Below are positions 25,372 to 33,319 of a stretch of DNA of 64,000 bases, piece after piece. The DNA comes from Desertifilum tharense IPPAS B-1220 (GTDB lineage Bacteria; Cyanobacteriota; Cyanobacteriia; Cyanobacteriales; Desertifilaceae), in contig NZ_MJGC01000022.1 of the NCBI RefSeq assembly GCF_001746915.1, positions 1-64,000 on the forward strand. The letters run 5' to 3'. Below the pieces are notes generated by a model that ran no database searches, was not told the DNA's origin, and worked only from the letters and a program-made list of their open reading frames with translations. The translations under genes and the position numbers were made by a program. The stretch's first letter is position 1. Each line of letters begins with the position of its first letter.

Positions 25372-27288
25372 ATGGCTAAAGTAGTTGGAATTGACTTAGG
25401 TACGACAAACTCCTGCGTTGCTGTTATGGAAGGTGGTAAACCCACTGTAATCGCGAATGCAGAAGGCTTCCGTACCACCCCCTCCGTCGTTGCTTACGCC
25501 AAAAATGGCGATCGCCTAGTCGGTCAAATCGCCAAACGTCAGGCCGTTATGAACCCGGAAAACACCTTCTATTCCGTTAAACGGTTCATCGGACGCAAAT
25601 TTGACGAAGTAACCCACGAGTCCACCGAAGTTTCCTACAAAGTCCTTCGCGACAACAACGCTAACGTCAAACTCGACTGTCCCGCCCAAAGCAAGCAATT
25701 TGCCCCCGAAGAAATTTCCGCCCAAGTGCTGCGGAAACTGGTAGACGACGCCAGCAAATACCTCGGCGAAACCGTCACCCAAGCCGTAATTACCGTTCCC
25801 GCCTACTTCAACGACTCCCAACGGCAAGCCACCAAAGACGCCGGTAAAATTGCCGGGATTGAAGTTCTGCGGATCATCAACGAACCCACCGCCGCCTCTC
25901 TGGCCTACGGTTTAGACAAAAAATCCAACGAAACCATCCTCGTCTTTGACTTAGGGGGCGGTACCTTCGACGTATCCATCCTAGAAGTTGGCGATGGCGT
26001 CTTTGAAGTCTTAGCCACCTCCGGCGACACTCACCTCGGCGGCGACGACTTTGACAAGAAAATCGTAGACTTCCTCGCCGAAGAATTCAGAAAAGCTGAA
26101 GGCATTGACCTCCGCAAGGACAAACAAGCCCTGCAACGCTTAACCGAAGCCGCAGAAAAAGCCAAAATTGAGCTTTCTAGCGTCACCCAAGCAGAAATCA
26201 ACCTGCCCTTCATTACCGCAACCCAAGACGGACCAAAACACCTCGATACCCAATTGACTCGCGGCAAATTTGAAGACATTTGCTCCGATCTGATCGAGCG
26301 TTGCCGCATCCCGGTGGAAAACGCGCTGCGCGATGCCAAACTCACCAAAAACGACATTAATGAGGTCGTCATGGTTGGGGGTTCTACCCGCATTCCTGCG
26401 GTTCAAGAAATGGTTCGCAAGATCCTCAAAGAACCCAACCAAACCGTTAACCCTGATGAAGTGGTTGCTGTGGGTGCGGCGATTCAAGCTGGCGTCCTCG
26501 CAGGCGAAGTCAAAGATATCCTGCTGTTGGATGTCACCCCGCTGTCTCTGGGGGTTGAAACCCTCGGCGGCGTGATGACCAAAATTATCCCGCGCAACAC
26601 CACCATCCCCACCAAGAAATCGGAAGTCTTCTCTACTGCTGTTGACGGTCAAACCAATGTCGAAATTCACGTTCTCCAAGGGGAACGGGAAATGGCCACC
26701 GACAACAAGAGCTTGGGAACTTTCCGCCTAGACGGTATCCCCGCAGCCCCTCGCGGCGTCCCTCAAATCGAAGTCACCTTCGATATTGACGCCAACGGTA
26801 TCCTGAACGTTACCGCGAAGGATAAAGGTACGGGTAAAGTCCAATCGATCAGCATCACGGGTGCTTCTACGCTACCGGGCGATGAAGTGGATCGGATGGT
26901 CAGAGAAGCAGAAAGCAATGCGGAAGCTGATAAAGCGCGTCGCGAGAAAATCGACCGCAAGAACCAAGCCGACGCCCTCACTTACCAAGCTGAGAAGCAA
27001 ATTAGCGAACTCGGCGATAAGGTGCCCGCAGCAGATAAGACGAAAGTTGAAGGCTTGATTAAAGACTTGCGCGAAGCCATTTCTCAAGAAGATGACGATC
27101 GCATTAAGTCTCTGACAAGCGAACTGCAACAAGCCCTCTACAGCATTAGCACCAATATCTATCAGCAAGGCGGTGGCGGCACCCCTGGCGATGATGGCGG
27201 CGCAGGCCCCACAGGTGGTGGCGGTGCAAGTTCTAGCGGCGGTTCAGATGACGATGTGATTGATGCTGAGTTCTCTGAAACCAAATAG
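25372..27288 (+). CDS. dnaK: Molecular chaperone DnaK (Hsp70)
   Basis: A 638-residue Hsp70. The ATPase domain begins [14 protein letters not shown] and carries [12 protein letters not shown] and [11 protein letters not shown]. The interdomain linker is the [13 protein letters not shown] region. The substrate-binding beta domain and lid follow, and the C-terminus ends in a Gly-rich stretch and DDDVIDAEF. That tail and the length match the housekeeping DnaK2-type protein among the several cyanobacterial paralogues. Partners DnaJ and GrpE are not in the window. hsp20 lies just upstream, so this is a small heat-shock locus. Confidence 0.97.
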   Translation: MAKVVGIDLGTTNSCVAVMEGGKPTVIANAEGFRTTPSVVAYAKNGDRLVGQIAKRQAVMNPENTFYSVKRFIGRKFDEVTHESTEVSYKVLRDNNANVKLDCPAQSKQFAPEEISAQVLRKLVDDASKYLGETVTQAVITVPAYFNDSQRQATKDAGKIAGIEVLRIINEPTAASLAYGLDKKSNETILVFDLGGGTFDVSILEVGDGVFEVLATSGDTHLGGDDFDKKIVDFLAEEFRKAEGIDLRKDKQALQRLTEAAEKAKIELSSVTQAEINLPFITATQDGPKHLDTQLTRGKFEDICSDLIERCRIPVENALRDAKLTKNDINEVVMVGGSTRIPAVQEMVRKILKEPNQTVNPDEVVAVGAAIQAGVLAGEVKDILLLDVTPLSLGVETLGGVMTKIIPRNTTIPTKKSEVFSTAVDGQTNVEIHVLQGEREMATDNKSLGTFRLDGIPAAPRGVPQIEVTFDIDANGILNVTAKDKGTGKVQSISITGASTLPGDEVDRMVREAESNAEADKARREKIDRKNQADALTYQAEKQISELGDKVPAADKTKVEGLIKDLREAISQEDDDRIKSLTSELQQALYSISTNIYQQGGGGTPGDDGGAGPTGGGGASSSGGSDDDVIDAEFSETK

Positions 27289-27330
27289 TACGAGAATCTG
27301 CCCCCAGGGATAGATAACCGTTAAGGATTG

Positions 27331-27372
27331 AGGCTGATAATGGAGAAAGGACTCTCTATTGTCAGCCTTTTT
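27331..27372 (+). terminator. Rho-independent terminator of dnaK
   Basis: AGGCTGA (27331-27337) pairs with TCAGCCT (27362-27368), and the stem continues across one mismatch; five T residues follow at 27368-27372. Confidence 0.75.
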
Positions 27373-27445
27373 GCTGGATAGACGTGCCTGCGGAGTCGGT
27401 CGCTTCAGAACTCTTGTTTGTGTTGCTCAGTATTTTAATTTTGAG

Positions 27446-28069
27446 ATGGTTTATCCCCCTTCCCCTTGGACATTGCGCGGTTTTGGTCTGCAAACCGTAC
27501 ATTTAGTCGATCTCGATCGGGTGCGTTCTTTGATTCCACCCCAGTTGGAAATTGTGAGTTTATTTCCGGGTAAAACCCTAGGCGGAATTTATCTGGCGCA
27601 TTACGAAAGGGGTTCAACCCTGGAATATAACGAGTTAATTGCAGTTGCTGCTATTGTGCGTTCGGGCTGGCGGTGGGGCGGCTGGATTTCTCATATTTAT
27701 GTCGATAATCCTGATTCTGTGGCAGGCGGGCGGGAAATCTGGCATTTACCCAAAGAATTGGCCCAATTTCAGTGGGAAGGGATGAGTCGAGTGACGGTTC
27801 GCCAAGAGGATCGAATTCTTTGTTCTCTCCAGAGTTCTCCGGTGAGTTTGAGTTTACCTCTGAGTGCGAATTTGCCAGTGTTGAGTTGCGCCAATTCCTC
27901 TTTATTCTTGTTTCACGGTGAGTTTCAAGGTAAAACAGGTTGGGTTGATGCTCAGTTAAATATCCCGCGAGAAAGCCCTTTAGCTGCTCTTGGGTTGGCT
28001 AAACCGTGGCTGAGTTTGAGCATTCCCTCGCTGAATTTTGTCGCCCAAACTCCAAGAGAGGCAAATTAG
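27446..28069 (+). CDS. Acetoacetate decarboxylase-family protein
   Basis: A 207-residue protein of the acetoacetate decarboxylase-like superfamily. Motifs seen: PSPWTLRGFGLQTVHLVD, VSLFPGKTLGGIYLAHYERG, YNELIAVAA, and the YVDNPDSVAGGREIWHLPKELA strand-helix that carries the active-site region in the family. The classical Lys-Glu Schiff-base signature is not evident, so decarboxylase activity should not be assumed; many members are lyases or hydratases. The ATG at 27446 is chosen because an upstream start would overlap the dnaK terminator. The stop overlaps the convergent PAD gene by four bases. Confidence 0.8.
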   Translation: MVYPPSPWTLRGFGLQTVHLVDLDRVRSLIPPQLEIVSLFPGKTLGGIYLAHYERGSTLEYNELIAVAAIVRSGWRWGGWISHIYVDNPDSVAGGREIWHLPKELAQFQWEGMSRVTVRQEDRILCSLQSSPVSLSLPLSANLPVLSCANSSLFLFHGEFQGKTGWVDAQLNIPRESPLAALGLAKPWLSLSIPSLNFVAQTPREAN

Positions 28070-30072
28070 CTAAAAAACATGGGTTCAATTTCCCACCATT
28101 TTTGGGTAGGGGGTTGTCGGCTTGTATTGGTACCGCAATGAATTTCCCCACCTTTGCGAAAGTAAGGGTCCCAATCATCAATAAAGTGGCAGACTAAGCC
28201 GAGAGGTCCTAAAACTCCTTCAACATAGGCTTCAAATTGGCATTGCTGATGGATTTGGGGGCCAAAGGGTTTGGGAATTGCCAGATGTTGGTTGAGTACG
28301 AGAAGATTAACCATATTGGGGAAAAAAGCCTCTGCTCGTCCATCGTCATTATCAAATAAAGCGGGTAAATCGATGATGTCTTCTTCCCCTAAACCTAATT
28401 CTTGTTTTAAAGTCTCTCGGTTCCAGTTAATGTATTCTTGAAATCGCTGGTTGTGACTGGCTAATTCTGGGTTAGCAAGAACCTCGGCGACGCTAATATC
28501 AGCCGGTTTTTGATAAAGTTGTTTGCCTTGTCGCAATAAGGCTTGAGAATGTCCTGCCTTTTGTAACTGTTGCAGAAGTTGATAGCACCGATCTGGACTG
28601 GCAAGAATAAGTTTAAATCCTTTAGCTGTGGGAGCCGGAACAAAGTTCATAAATTCATCAATATGCCCGACACTCAGCCAGTCAGAAAAGATTTCAAAGG
28701 GGGCCTGAATTTTTTGAGCAAAGAAAAAGTCCCGCAAAACTTTTAGCTTGCGGCGCGGTTCTTGAATAATTTCAGGGCGGGTTCCTCCAAATATGATACG
28801 ACCAAAGGGATAATTGACCCCGTTCACTGTGACGGGTGGAGAAACTTCTAAATTCCCAAAAGAATCGAGTTTGGTGGCTGAATGGCGACTTTTACGGATG
28901 ACATACCCAAAGCTACTACTGATGAGTTGGCGGTTAGTGAGATGATCTAAACCGCGATCGCGCGGAGAGTCTAACACGACATGAATAAATTTGCCAGGGG
29001 CTTGAGTGTAGCCAATTTCAATCTCGTCTCGCATCCAAGGATCGTCTTTATGATATTCGTAGGGAACGGGATCGAGTTGTACGTTGGCTTGAGCAGCCAC
29101 CTTTCTGAGGTCCTCGATAAAGGTTTCGTTATCCCCTTGAGATAAGCGAGAAACAAAGACCATAAAGGGCGATAAGGTGTTCGGCGTCATCATCCAGGGT
29201 GCAACCCGAAAAATAACGCGATCGCTATAAATTGTTTCTCTATCTTTGACTAGGCTTAATGTGATTTCAACCAAGCCGTCAAAATCTATATCGGGATAAC
29301 TGAGTCCCTTAACTGCTAAGAGAATATCTCGATCGGTTTGCTTGATTTTGGCTTTGGTTTTATTCGGGTTAATTAATTCATTTCCACCGTTTTCAAGTTC
29401 GTCATAAATACAGATGCGTTGAGCCGTTTCTTGACTGACGGATAAGTAAAGTTCGCAACCCAAAGGCAATTCTTCAAGTCCTGCTCTACGAACAATCATA
29501 AAGCTTGAATCTTGCAAGTCTAGCAAGCCTCTCAGCCGCTCTCCCTCATCATATTGATTTTCAGAATGAACGGAATCGCGGTCTGTATTCACAATCAAAA
29601 TTGCGCCATGTCCCTCTCTTCCCCATTTCCAACTGCTTTTATGGGGATTATTACGATCGACAACTCCATCTCGATCTGCATCCACATCTAAACAAACTTG
29701 CAGACAGGTAAATTTGAGTTGAACTTGGCTGAGGGGATAGCCTGTTTCATCTTGAAACGCAATTTCTAAAGAGCGATCGTTGAGGCGATCGCTAAAAGTT
29801 CTAGCAACTAGAGTAATGGAAGGAAGCTGTTTGAGCGGAACGAATGCCGGGGTTTCAATGCGTTGATGAGTTGGGGAGTAAATTTCGATTTCTCCGCGCG
29901 CTTTCAAGCTGACGATGGCGTCTTCTTGAGGAGCTAGATGTTCTAAATAAATCTGTAAGGGTCGATCGACTCCTAAAATATCTTCATGAATCCTAGATTC
30001 TTCAGAAGAATCAGTCGATGTTTTGATTTGAAATAAACTTTTCACGAATAATCTGAATGGATTGTTCTGCAA
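28066..30072 (-). CDS. Protein-arginine deiminase (PAD), three-domain type
   Basis: A 668-residue calcium-dependent-type arginine deiminase, converting peptidyl-arginine to citrulline. The three PAD domains of vertebrate enzymes are recognisable. PAD_N comes first (about 30-115). PAD_M has a calcium-site segment DADRDGVVDRNNPHK and the SSWKWGREGHGAILIVN stretch. In PAD_C the catalytic residues are Asp368 (LDSPRDRG), His470 and Asp472 (GHIDEFMNF) and Cys646 (EIHCGTN, with KWWEIEP after it). All four catalytic residues are thus conserved. No signal peptide is seen. The start is a TTG at 30072, with GTG at 30045 possible. The natural substrate in cyanobacteria is unknown. Confidence 0.93.
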   Translation of the reverse strand: MQNNPFRLFVKSLFQIKTSTDSSEESRIHEDILGVDRPLQIYLEHLAPQEDAIVSLKARGEIEIYSPTHQRIETPAFVPLKQLPSITLVARTFSDRLNDRSLEIAFQDETGYPLSQVQLKFTCLQVCLDVDADRDGVVDRNNPHKSSWKWGREGHGAILIVNTDRDSVHSENQYDEGERLRGLLDLQDSSFMIVRRAGLEELPLGCELYLSVSQETAQRICIYDELENGGNELINPNKTKAKIKQTDRDILLAVKGLSYPDIDFDGLVEITLSLVKDRETIYSDRVIFRVAPWMMTPNTLSPFMVFVSRLSQGDNETFIEDLRKVAAQANVQLDPVPYEYHKDDPWMRDEIEIGYTQAPGKFIHVVLDSPRDRGLDHLTNRQLISSSFGYVIRKSRHSATKLDSFGNLEVSPPVTVNGVNYPFGRIIFGGTRPEIIQEPRRKLKVLRDFFFAQKIQAPFEIFSDWLSVGHIDEFMNFVPAPTAKGFKLILASPDRCYQLLQQLQKAGHSQALLRQGKQLYQKPADISVAEVLANPELASHNQRFQEYINWNRETLKQELGLGEEDIIDLPALFDNDDGRAEAFFPNMVNLLVLNQHLAIPKPFGPQIHQQCQFEAYVEGVLGPLGLVCHFIDDWDPYFRKGGEIHCGTNTSRQPPTQKWWEIEPMFFS

Positions 30073-30169
30073 ATTTCAGTTCATCGTACCTGATTTTGGG
30101 TTCATGGATTCTCTAATGGAGAGAAGTTTTAGGGTTGCGTAAGGGATCGTCTCAACCGACTGAGTAGAT

Positions 30170-30490
30170 CTAGCTGACATGAAGCCCCAGCGCGATCGCA
30201 CTGACTAACCCCATCAAACCTAGCGATCGCCGGAAGTAATTCACCCCCTCAAAGAGTTCTTGCCACGCCCAGGTAAAGAAAGCACCAAATGCCACTAGAG
30301 TGAGTGCGGTTTGAAAATTGCCACTCGGAAGCACGGCTTGCAGTAAAGCTGCTGCTAACGCCGTTAGAAGGGGTAAATTCGGCATCTGAGCAATGACAAT
30401 TCTGCCTTCACTGTCTCGAAAGGTGAGATCGAATAATGTTGTTTGTTTCGTCTCAAGGTTCTCTAGATCGCGGTTGAGTTGAGAGGACAT
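30170..30490 (-). CDS. Small membrane protein, conserved hypothetical
   Basis: A 106-residue protein with a charged N-terminal 30 residues (LNRDLENLETKQTTLFDL) and two to three hydrophobic segments (LPLLTALAAALLQAVLP, FQTALTLVAFGAFFTWAWQ, LGLMGLVSAIALGLHV). ATG at 30490. No family recognised. It lies between the PAD gene and the ABC-F gene, both on the same strand, but with gaps of about 100 bases on each side, so it is probably independent. Confidence 0.65.
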   Translation of the reverse strand: MSSQLNRDLENLETKQTTLFDLTFRDSEGRIVIAQMPNLPLLTALAAALLQAVLPSGNFQTALTLVAFGAFFTWAWQELFEGVNYFRRSLGLMGLVSAIALGLHVS

Positions 30491-30598
30491 GGATTTGATT
30501 CCCGATAAAACTAAGATTCATGGTAGTGTCGTTCCCCAGAGCAGCGCCTATACCAGATGTTAGATTTAGGGGTAATTTTTGCGTCAAACCGTTGCTTG

Positions 30599-32224
30599 CT
30601 ACCCCGCGATGTTGTTGAATGCGGTTCTTTGCCTTAGCTCCTCATAGTATTCCTGGAGAGAATCGGGTAAATACTGGGTTCGTTGCAGCGATCGCAGATG
30701 CACATGATAGGAGTCTGTAATTTGAATGCGGCTGAGGAAATCGAGATCGTGAGAAATCACCCATAGCCCACCCTGATATTCATTAACCGCTTCTACCATC
30801 TGCTCTACGGTTGGAATGTCTAGATTGTTTGTGGGTTCATCGAGAATCAGCAAATCAATTTGAGCAATCCCTAACATTGCCAGCGCTAATCTTGCCAATT
30901 CGCCGCCACTCAGGACTGATGCGGGTTTATGCACCTCATCATTGAAGAATAGAAAATGTCCAAGCTGCTGTCGGAGCAATTGATACTCTAAATCGGGATT
31001 GGCGGCTTGCATATTCTCTAAAATTGTGAAATCTCGATTCACCCATTCATAAGTCTGATCGAGATAGACTACTTTCAGGGCTGGAGAAAGGAGGATTTCA
31101 CCCGATTCTAGAAAAGCGGGCGTTCCTTCCCGGTTGAGAATCGCTTGTGCTAAACAGGATTTCCCCGAACCATTCGTTCCGGCGATCGCCACTCGTTCCC
31201 CAAACGCGAGATGAAACTGAATATTTTCAATCAAGAGGCGATCGCCAACCCAGAGATTCGCCCCTTGAATGGCAATCAGATTTTTATGCTGGGGATGGGT
31301 AGATTCAAGCTGAATGCTGGTGGCTTTCTGGGTGCGGACTTTGGTTTGAGTTACTTTTTGAGTGGCATCGGCGATCGCGGCAGCGTGCTTTTGCTTGAGT
31401 TTCCCGGCGGTAACTTCCGCTTTACGTTTTAACCCCCCTGCCAGGATTTTAGGCATACTCCCGGCTTGATGGCGACCGTTGCGACGAGATTGAGCGGCGC
31501 GTTGAGATTCTTGTTGGGCGGAAGTTTTAGCCCGTTTGAGTTCTTTTTTCGCAACTTCGTGCGATCGCCATCTTGCCGATAATCGGGAGTGTTTCTGTTC
31601 GCGGTATAACGAGAAGTTCCCCCCATAGAGGTTAACCCCATCGGGCGTGAGTTCCCAAGTAGTTTCAACCACCCGATCGAGAAAGAAGGGCTTGTGAGAA
31701 ACGATCGCAAATGCTCCTGCAAACTGTTGGAGAAATTGCGAGAGTTCTTCTAGGGCGAGATAATCGAGGTGATTGGTAGGTTCGTCAAGCAACAAAACCT
31801 GGGGGTGTTGGGCTAACCCAATGGCGAGAAACAGTTTGGTGAGTTCGCCGCCGCTAAGTCGATCGAGCGATAAAGACCAGTCCAATACGGTATTAAACTG
31901 GGTTTCGAGGATCTCGCTAATGTGCCACCACTCATCCGAGAGGGAAAACAGAAAATCTTGCACGCGATCGCCTTTGATTTGCGATTGGAGAGTGCTGATT
32001 TGGGGTAAGTAGTAGAGGGGGCAATGGCGTTGCACAGAACCACGACTCGGCTCAATGTTCCCGGCGAGAATTTTCAGAAGCGTTGATTTTCCGATACCAT
32101 TGGCACCCACAAGCGCCACGCGATCGCCCTCAGCAAGGCTGAGTTGCAGGTTTTGGAAGAGCGTGCGATCGCCCGGAAGTTCATACGTTAAGCCAAACGC
32201 CGATAAATAAGGCGATTGTGGCAT
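30599..32224 (-). CDS. ABC-F family ATPase
   Basis: A 541-residue protein with two ABC ATPase domains and no membrane domain, the hallmark of ABC-F ribosome-associated proteins (translation factors or ribosome protection). Domain 1: Walker A GANGIGKST, signature LSGGE, Walker B LLLDEPTNHLD. Domain 2: GTNGSGKS, LSGGELARLALAML, LLILDEPTNNLD. The interdomain linker is strongly basic (KKELKRAKTSAQQ, RNGRHQAG, KAEVTAGKLKQK), as in ABC-F proteins that reach toward the peptidyl-transferase centre. The start is ATG at 32224 with GGAGG seven bases upstream; the in-frame TTG at 32239 overlaps that ribosome binding site. Confidence 0.93.
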   Translation of the reverse strand: MPQSPYLSAFGLTYELPGDRTLFQNLQLSLAEGDRVALVGANGIGKSTLLKILAGNIEPSRGSVQRHCPLYYLPQISTLQSQIKGDRVQDFLFSLSDEWWHISEILETQFNTVLDWSLSLDRLSGGELTKLFLAIGLAQHPQVLLLDEPTNHLDYLALEELSQFLQQFAGAFAIVSHKPFFLDRVVETTWELTPDGVNLYGGNFSLYREQKHSRLSARWRSHEVAKKELKRAKTSAQQESQRAAQSRRNGRHQAGSMPKILAGGLKRKAEVTAGKLKQKHAAAIADATQKVTQTKVRTQKATSIQLESTHPQHKNLIAIQGANLWVGDRLLIENIQFHLAFGERVAIAGTNGSGKSCLAQAILNREGTPAFLESGEILLSPALKVVYLDQTYEWVNRDFTILENMQAANPDLEYQLLRQQLGHFLFFNDEVHKPASVLSGGELARLALAMLGIAQIDLLILDEPTNNLDIPTVEQMVEAVNEYQGGLWVISHDLDFLSRIQITDSYHVHLRSLQRTQYLPDSLQEYYEELRQRTAFNNIAG

Positions 32225-32396
32225 ATCGACTGCCTCCAAGTATTAAATTTGCATACATATTCCGAGCAGCTTACTGTTCTCTGGGCTACTGCTATTGTCT
32301 ATTGGTGTGGCGTCGCTACTTCATTTCGGTGTGGGAAGTCACAAGTTTATATAGTACAGAATATACTACATTCTGACCCGCGTTGTCTCTCTTTTT

Positions 32397-32849
32397 TTAG
32401 CTGACATCAACCGTCTGACTGAGTACCGTACCCTCTTCCCATCCGGCGTTGGGATATTCGTGGATGACTTCAAGCTGGTAGCGACCGGGGGAGAGGTCGG
32501 TTATTCTGGCTTCGTAGCTAAAATTACCAATCGTCATGATGCAAGCCCCTTCCGATTGAGGGGTGGCGATCGCGCGCACCGTCAATTGACTGCCATTTTG
32601 TTCGGCGGTTCCTGTCAGTTGGTGGCACGGATCGGGGGTGGAAAGGGTTGCATTGATGGTAATTTGACCTTCACCGCCAGTCGCGCTGACGATTGGTTGT
32701 TCTAAATATTGCCCTTGAGAGCCGGGTTGAGCCTCGAAAACAAAGGACTCGATCGCAGAAGAGGCATTCTCCTGGGGGGGAATGGAGGCGGGGCTACAGG
32801 CCGCCAGAACGACCCATAAAGTAGCAAGGATTACTGTTTTCAGGATCAT
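32397..32849 (-). CDS. Putative lipoprotein
   Basis: About 150 residues. The signal has a hydrophobic core ILATLWVVLAAC with the lipobox cysteine at residue 18. The mature region is beta-rich (QITINATLST, SQLTVRAIAT, FSYEARITDLSPGRYQLEVIHEYP), reading as an immunoglobulin-like or beta-sandwich fold, with two Cys that may pair. The ATG at 32849 is chosen because it puts the signal at the N-terminus; an upstream alternative at 32930 adds 27 polar residues. Function unknown. Confidence 0.65.
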   Translation of the reverse strand: MILKTVILATLWVVLAACSPASIPPQENASSAIESFVFEAQPGSQGQYLEQPIVSATGGEGQITINATLSTPDPCHQLTGTAEQNGSQLTVRAIATPQSEGACIMTIGNFSYEARITDLSPGRYQLEVIHEYPNAGWEEGTVLSQTVDVS

Positions 32850-33084
32850 GAGGAGTCTTGAACGGGAAGGCGATCGCTCTAAGCTGCATTTGTCCCCATG
32901 TTGCCATGAGTTGTCCCGGATCTGCCACAATCGCTTTTTGCCCCAATTGCCGATTAATCATTCTTTAGGGGGTGGATTAGCAACAATTAATCCTGTTTCA
33001 TCAATCTAGGTACTTAGATCTGTCCAATGAGAGGCGACGGCAATCTCCATAAAAGTTTAAGTTTTAGAAAACTCAACTCAACTT

Positions 33085-33315
33085 ATGCAGCCGCCTAATC
33101 CAATTCACACCTCCAATCGCCAAATGTCAAAGGTTGTTCAAGAATTACTGCAATCGCTCTACGCTCAGGCGTTTACAACGCGACAAATCAGCCGCTTTCA
33201 CCTGCGGCTGCTCTCTTCTGACTGGTTTAAAGAAACAGTCACGCCCGAAGATCGTTACACCATCCGCAGGCTATTTCATGGCGTGCGTCGCGGCTGGTTA
33301 AAAGTTATTGACTAA
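33085..33315 (+). CDS. Small conserved hypothetical protein
   Basis: A 76-residue basic protein, mostly helical (VVQELLQSLYAQAF, FHLRLLSSDWFKE, EDRYTIRRLFHGVRRGWLKVID). The DRYTIRRLFHGVRRGWL segment has the look of a small nucleic-acid-binding or adaptor helix, but no family match is claimed. It ends four bases before the convergent stop of the adenylate cyclase gene. Confidence 0.6.
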   Translation: MQPPNPIHTSNRQMSKVVQELLQSLYAQAFTTRQISRFHLRLLSSDWFKETVTPEDRYTIRRLFHGVRRGWLKVID

Positions 33316-33319
33316 CTTT

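Noticed and set aside
25516..26679. Long minus-strand ORFs opposite dnaK
   Set aside because: Shadows of the strongly biased dnaK codon use; the plus-strand gene is certain.
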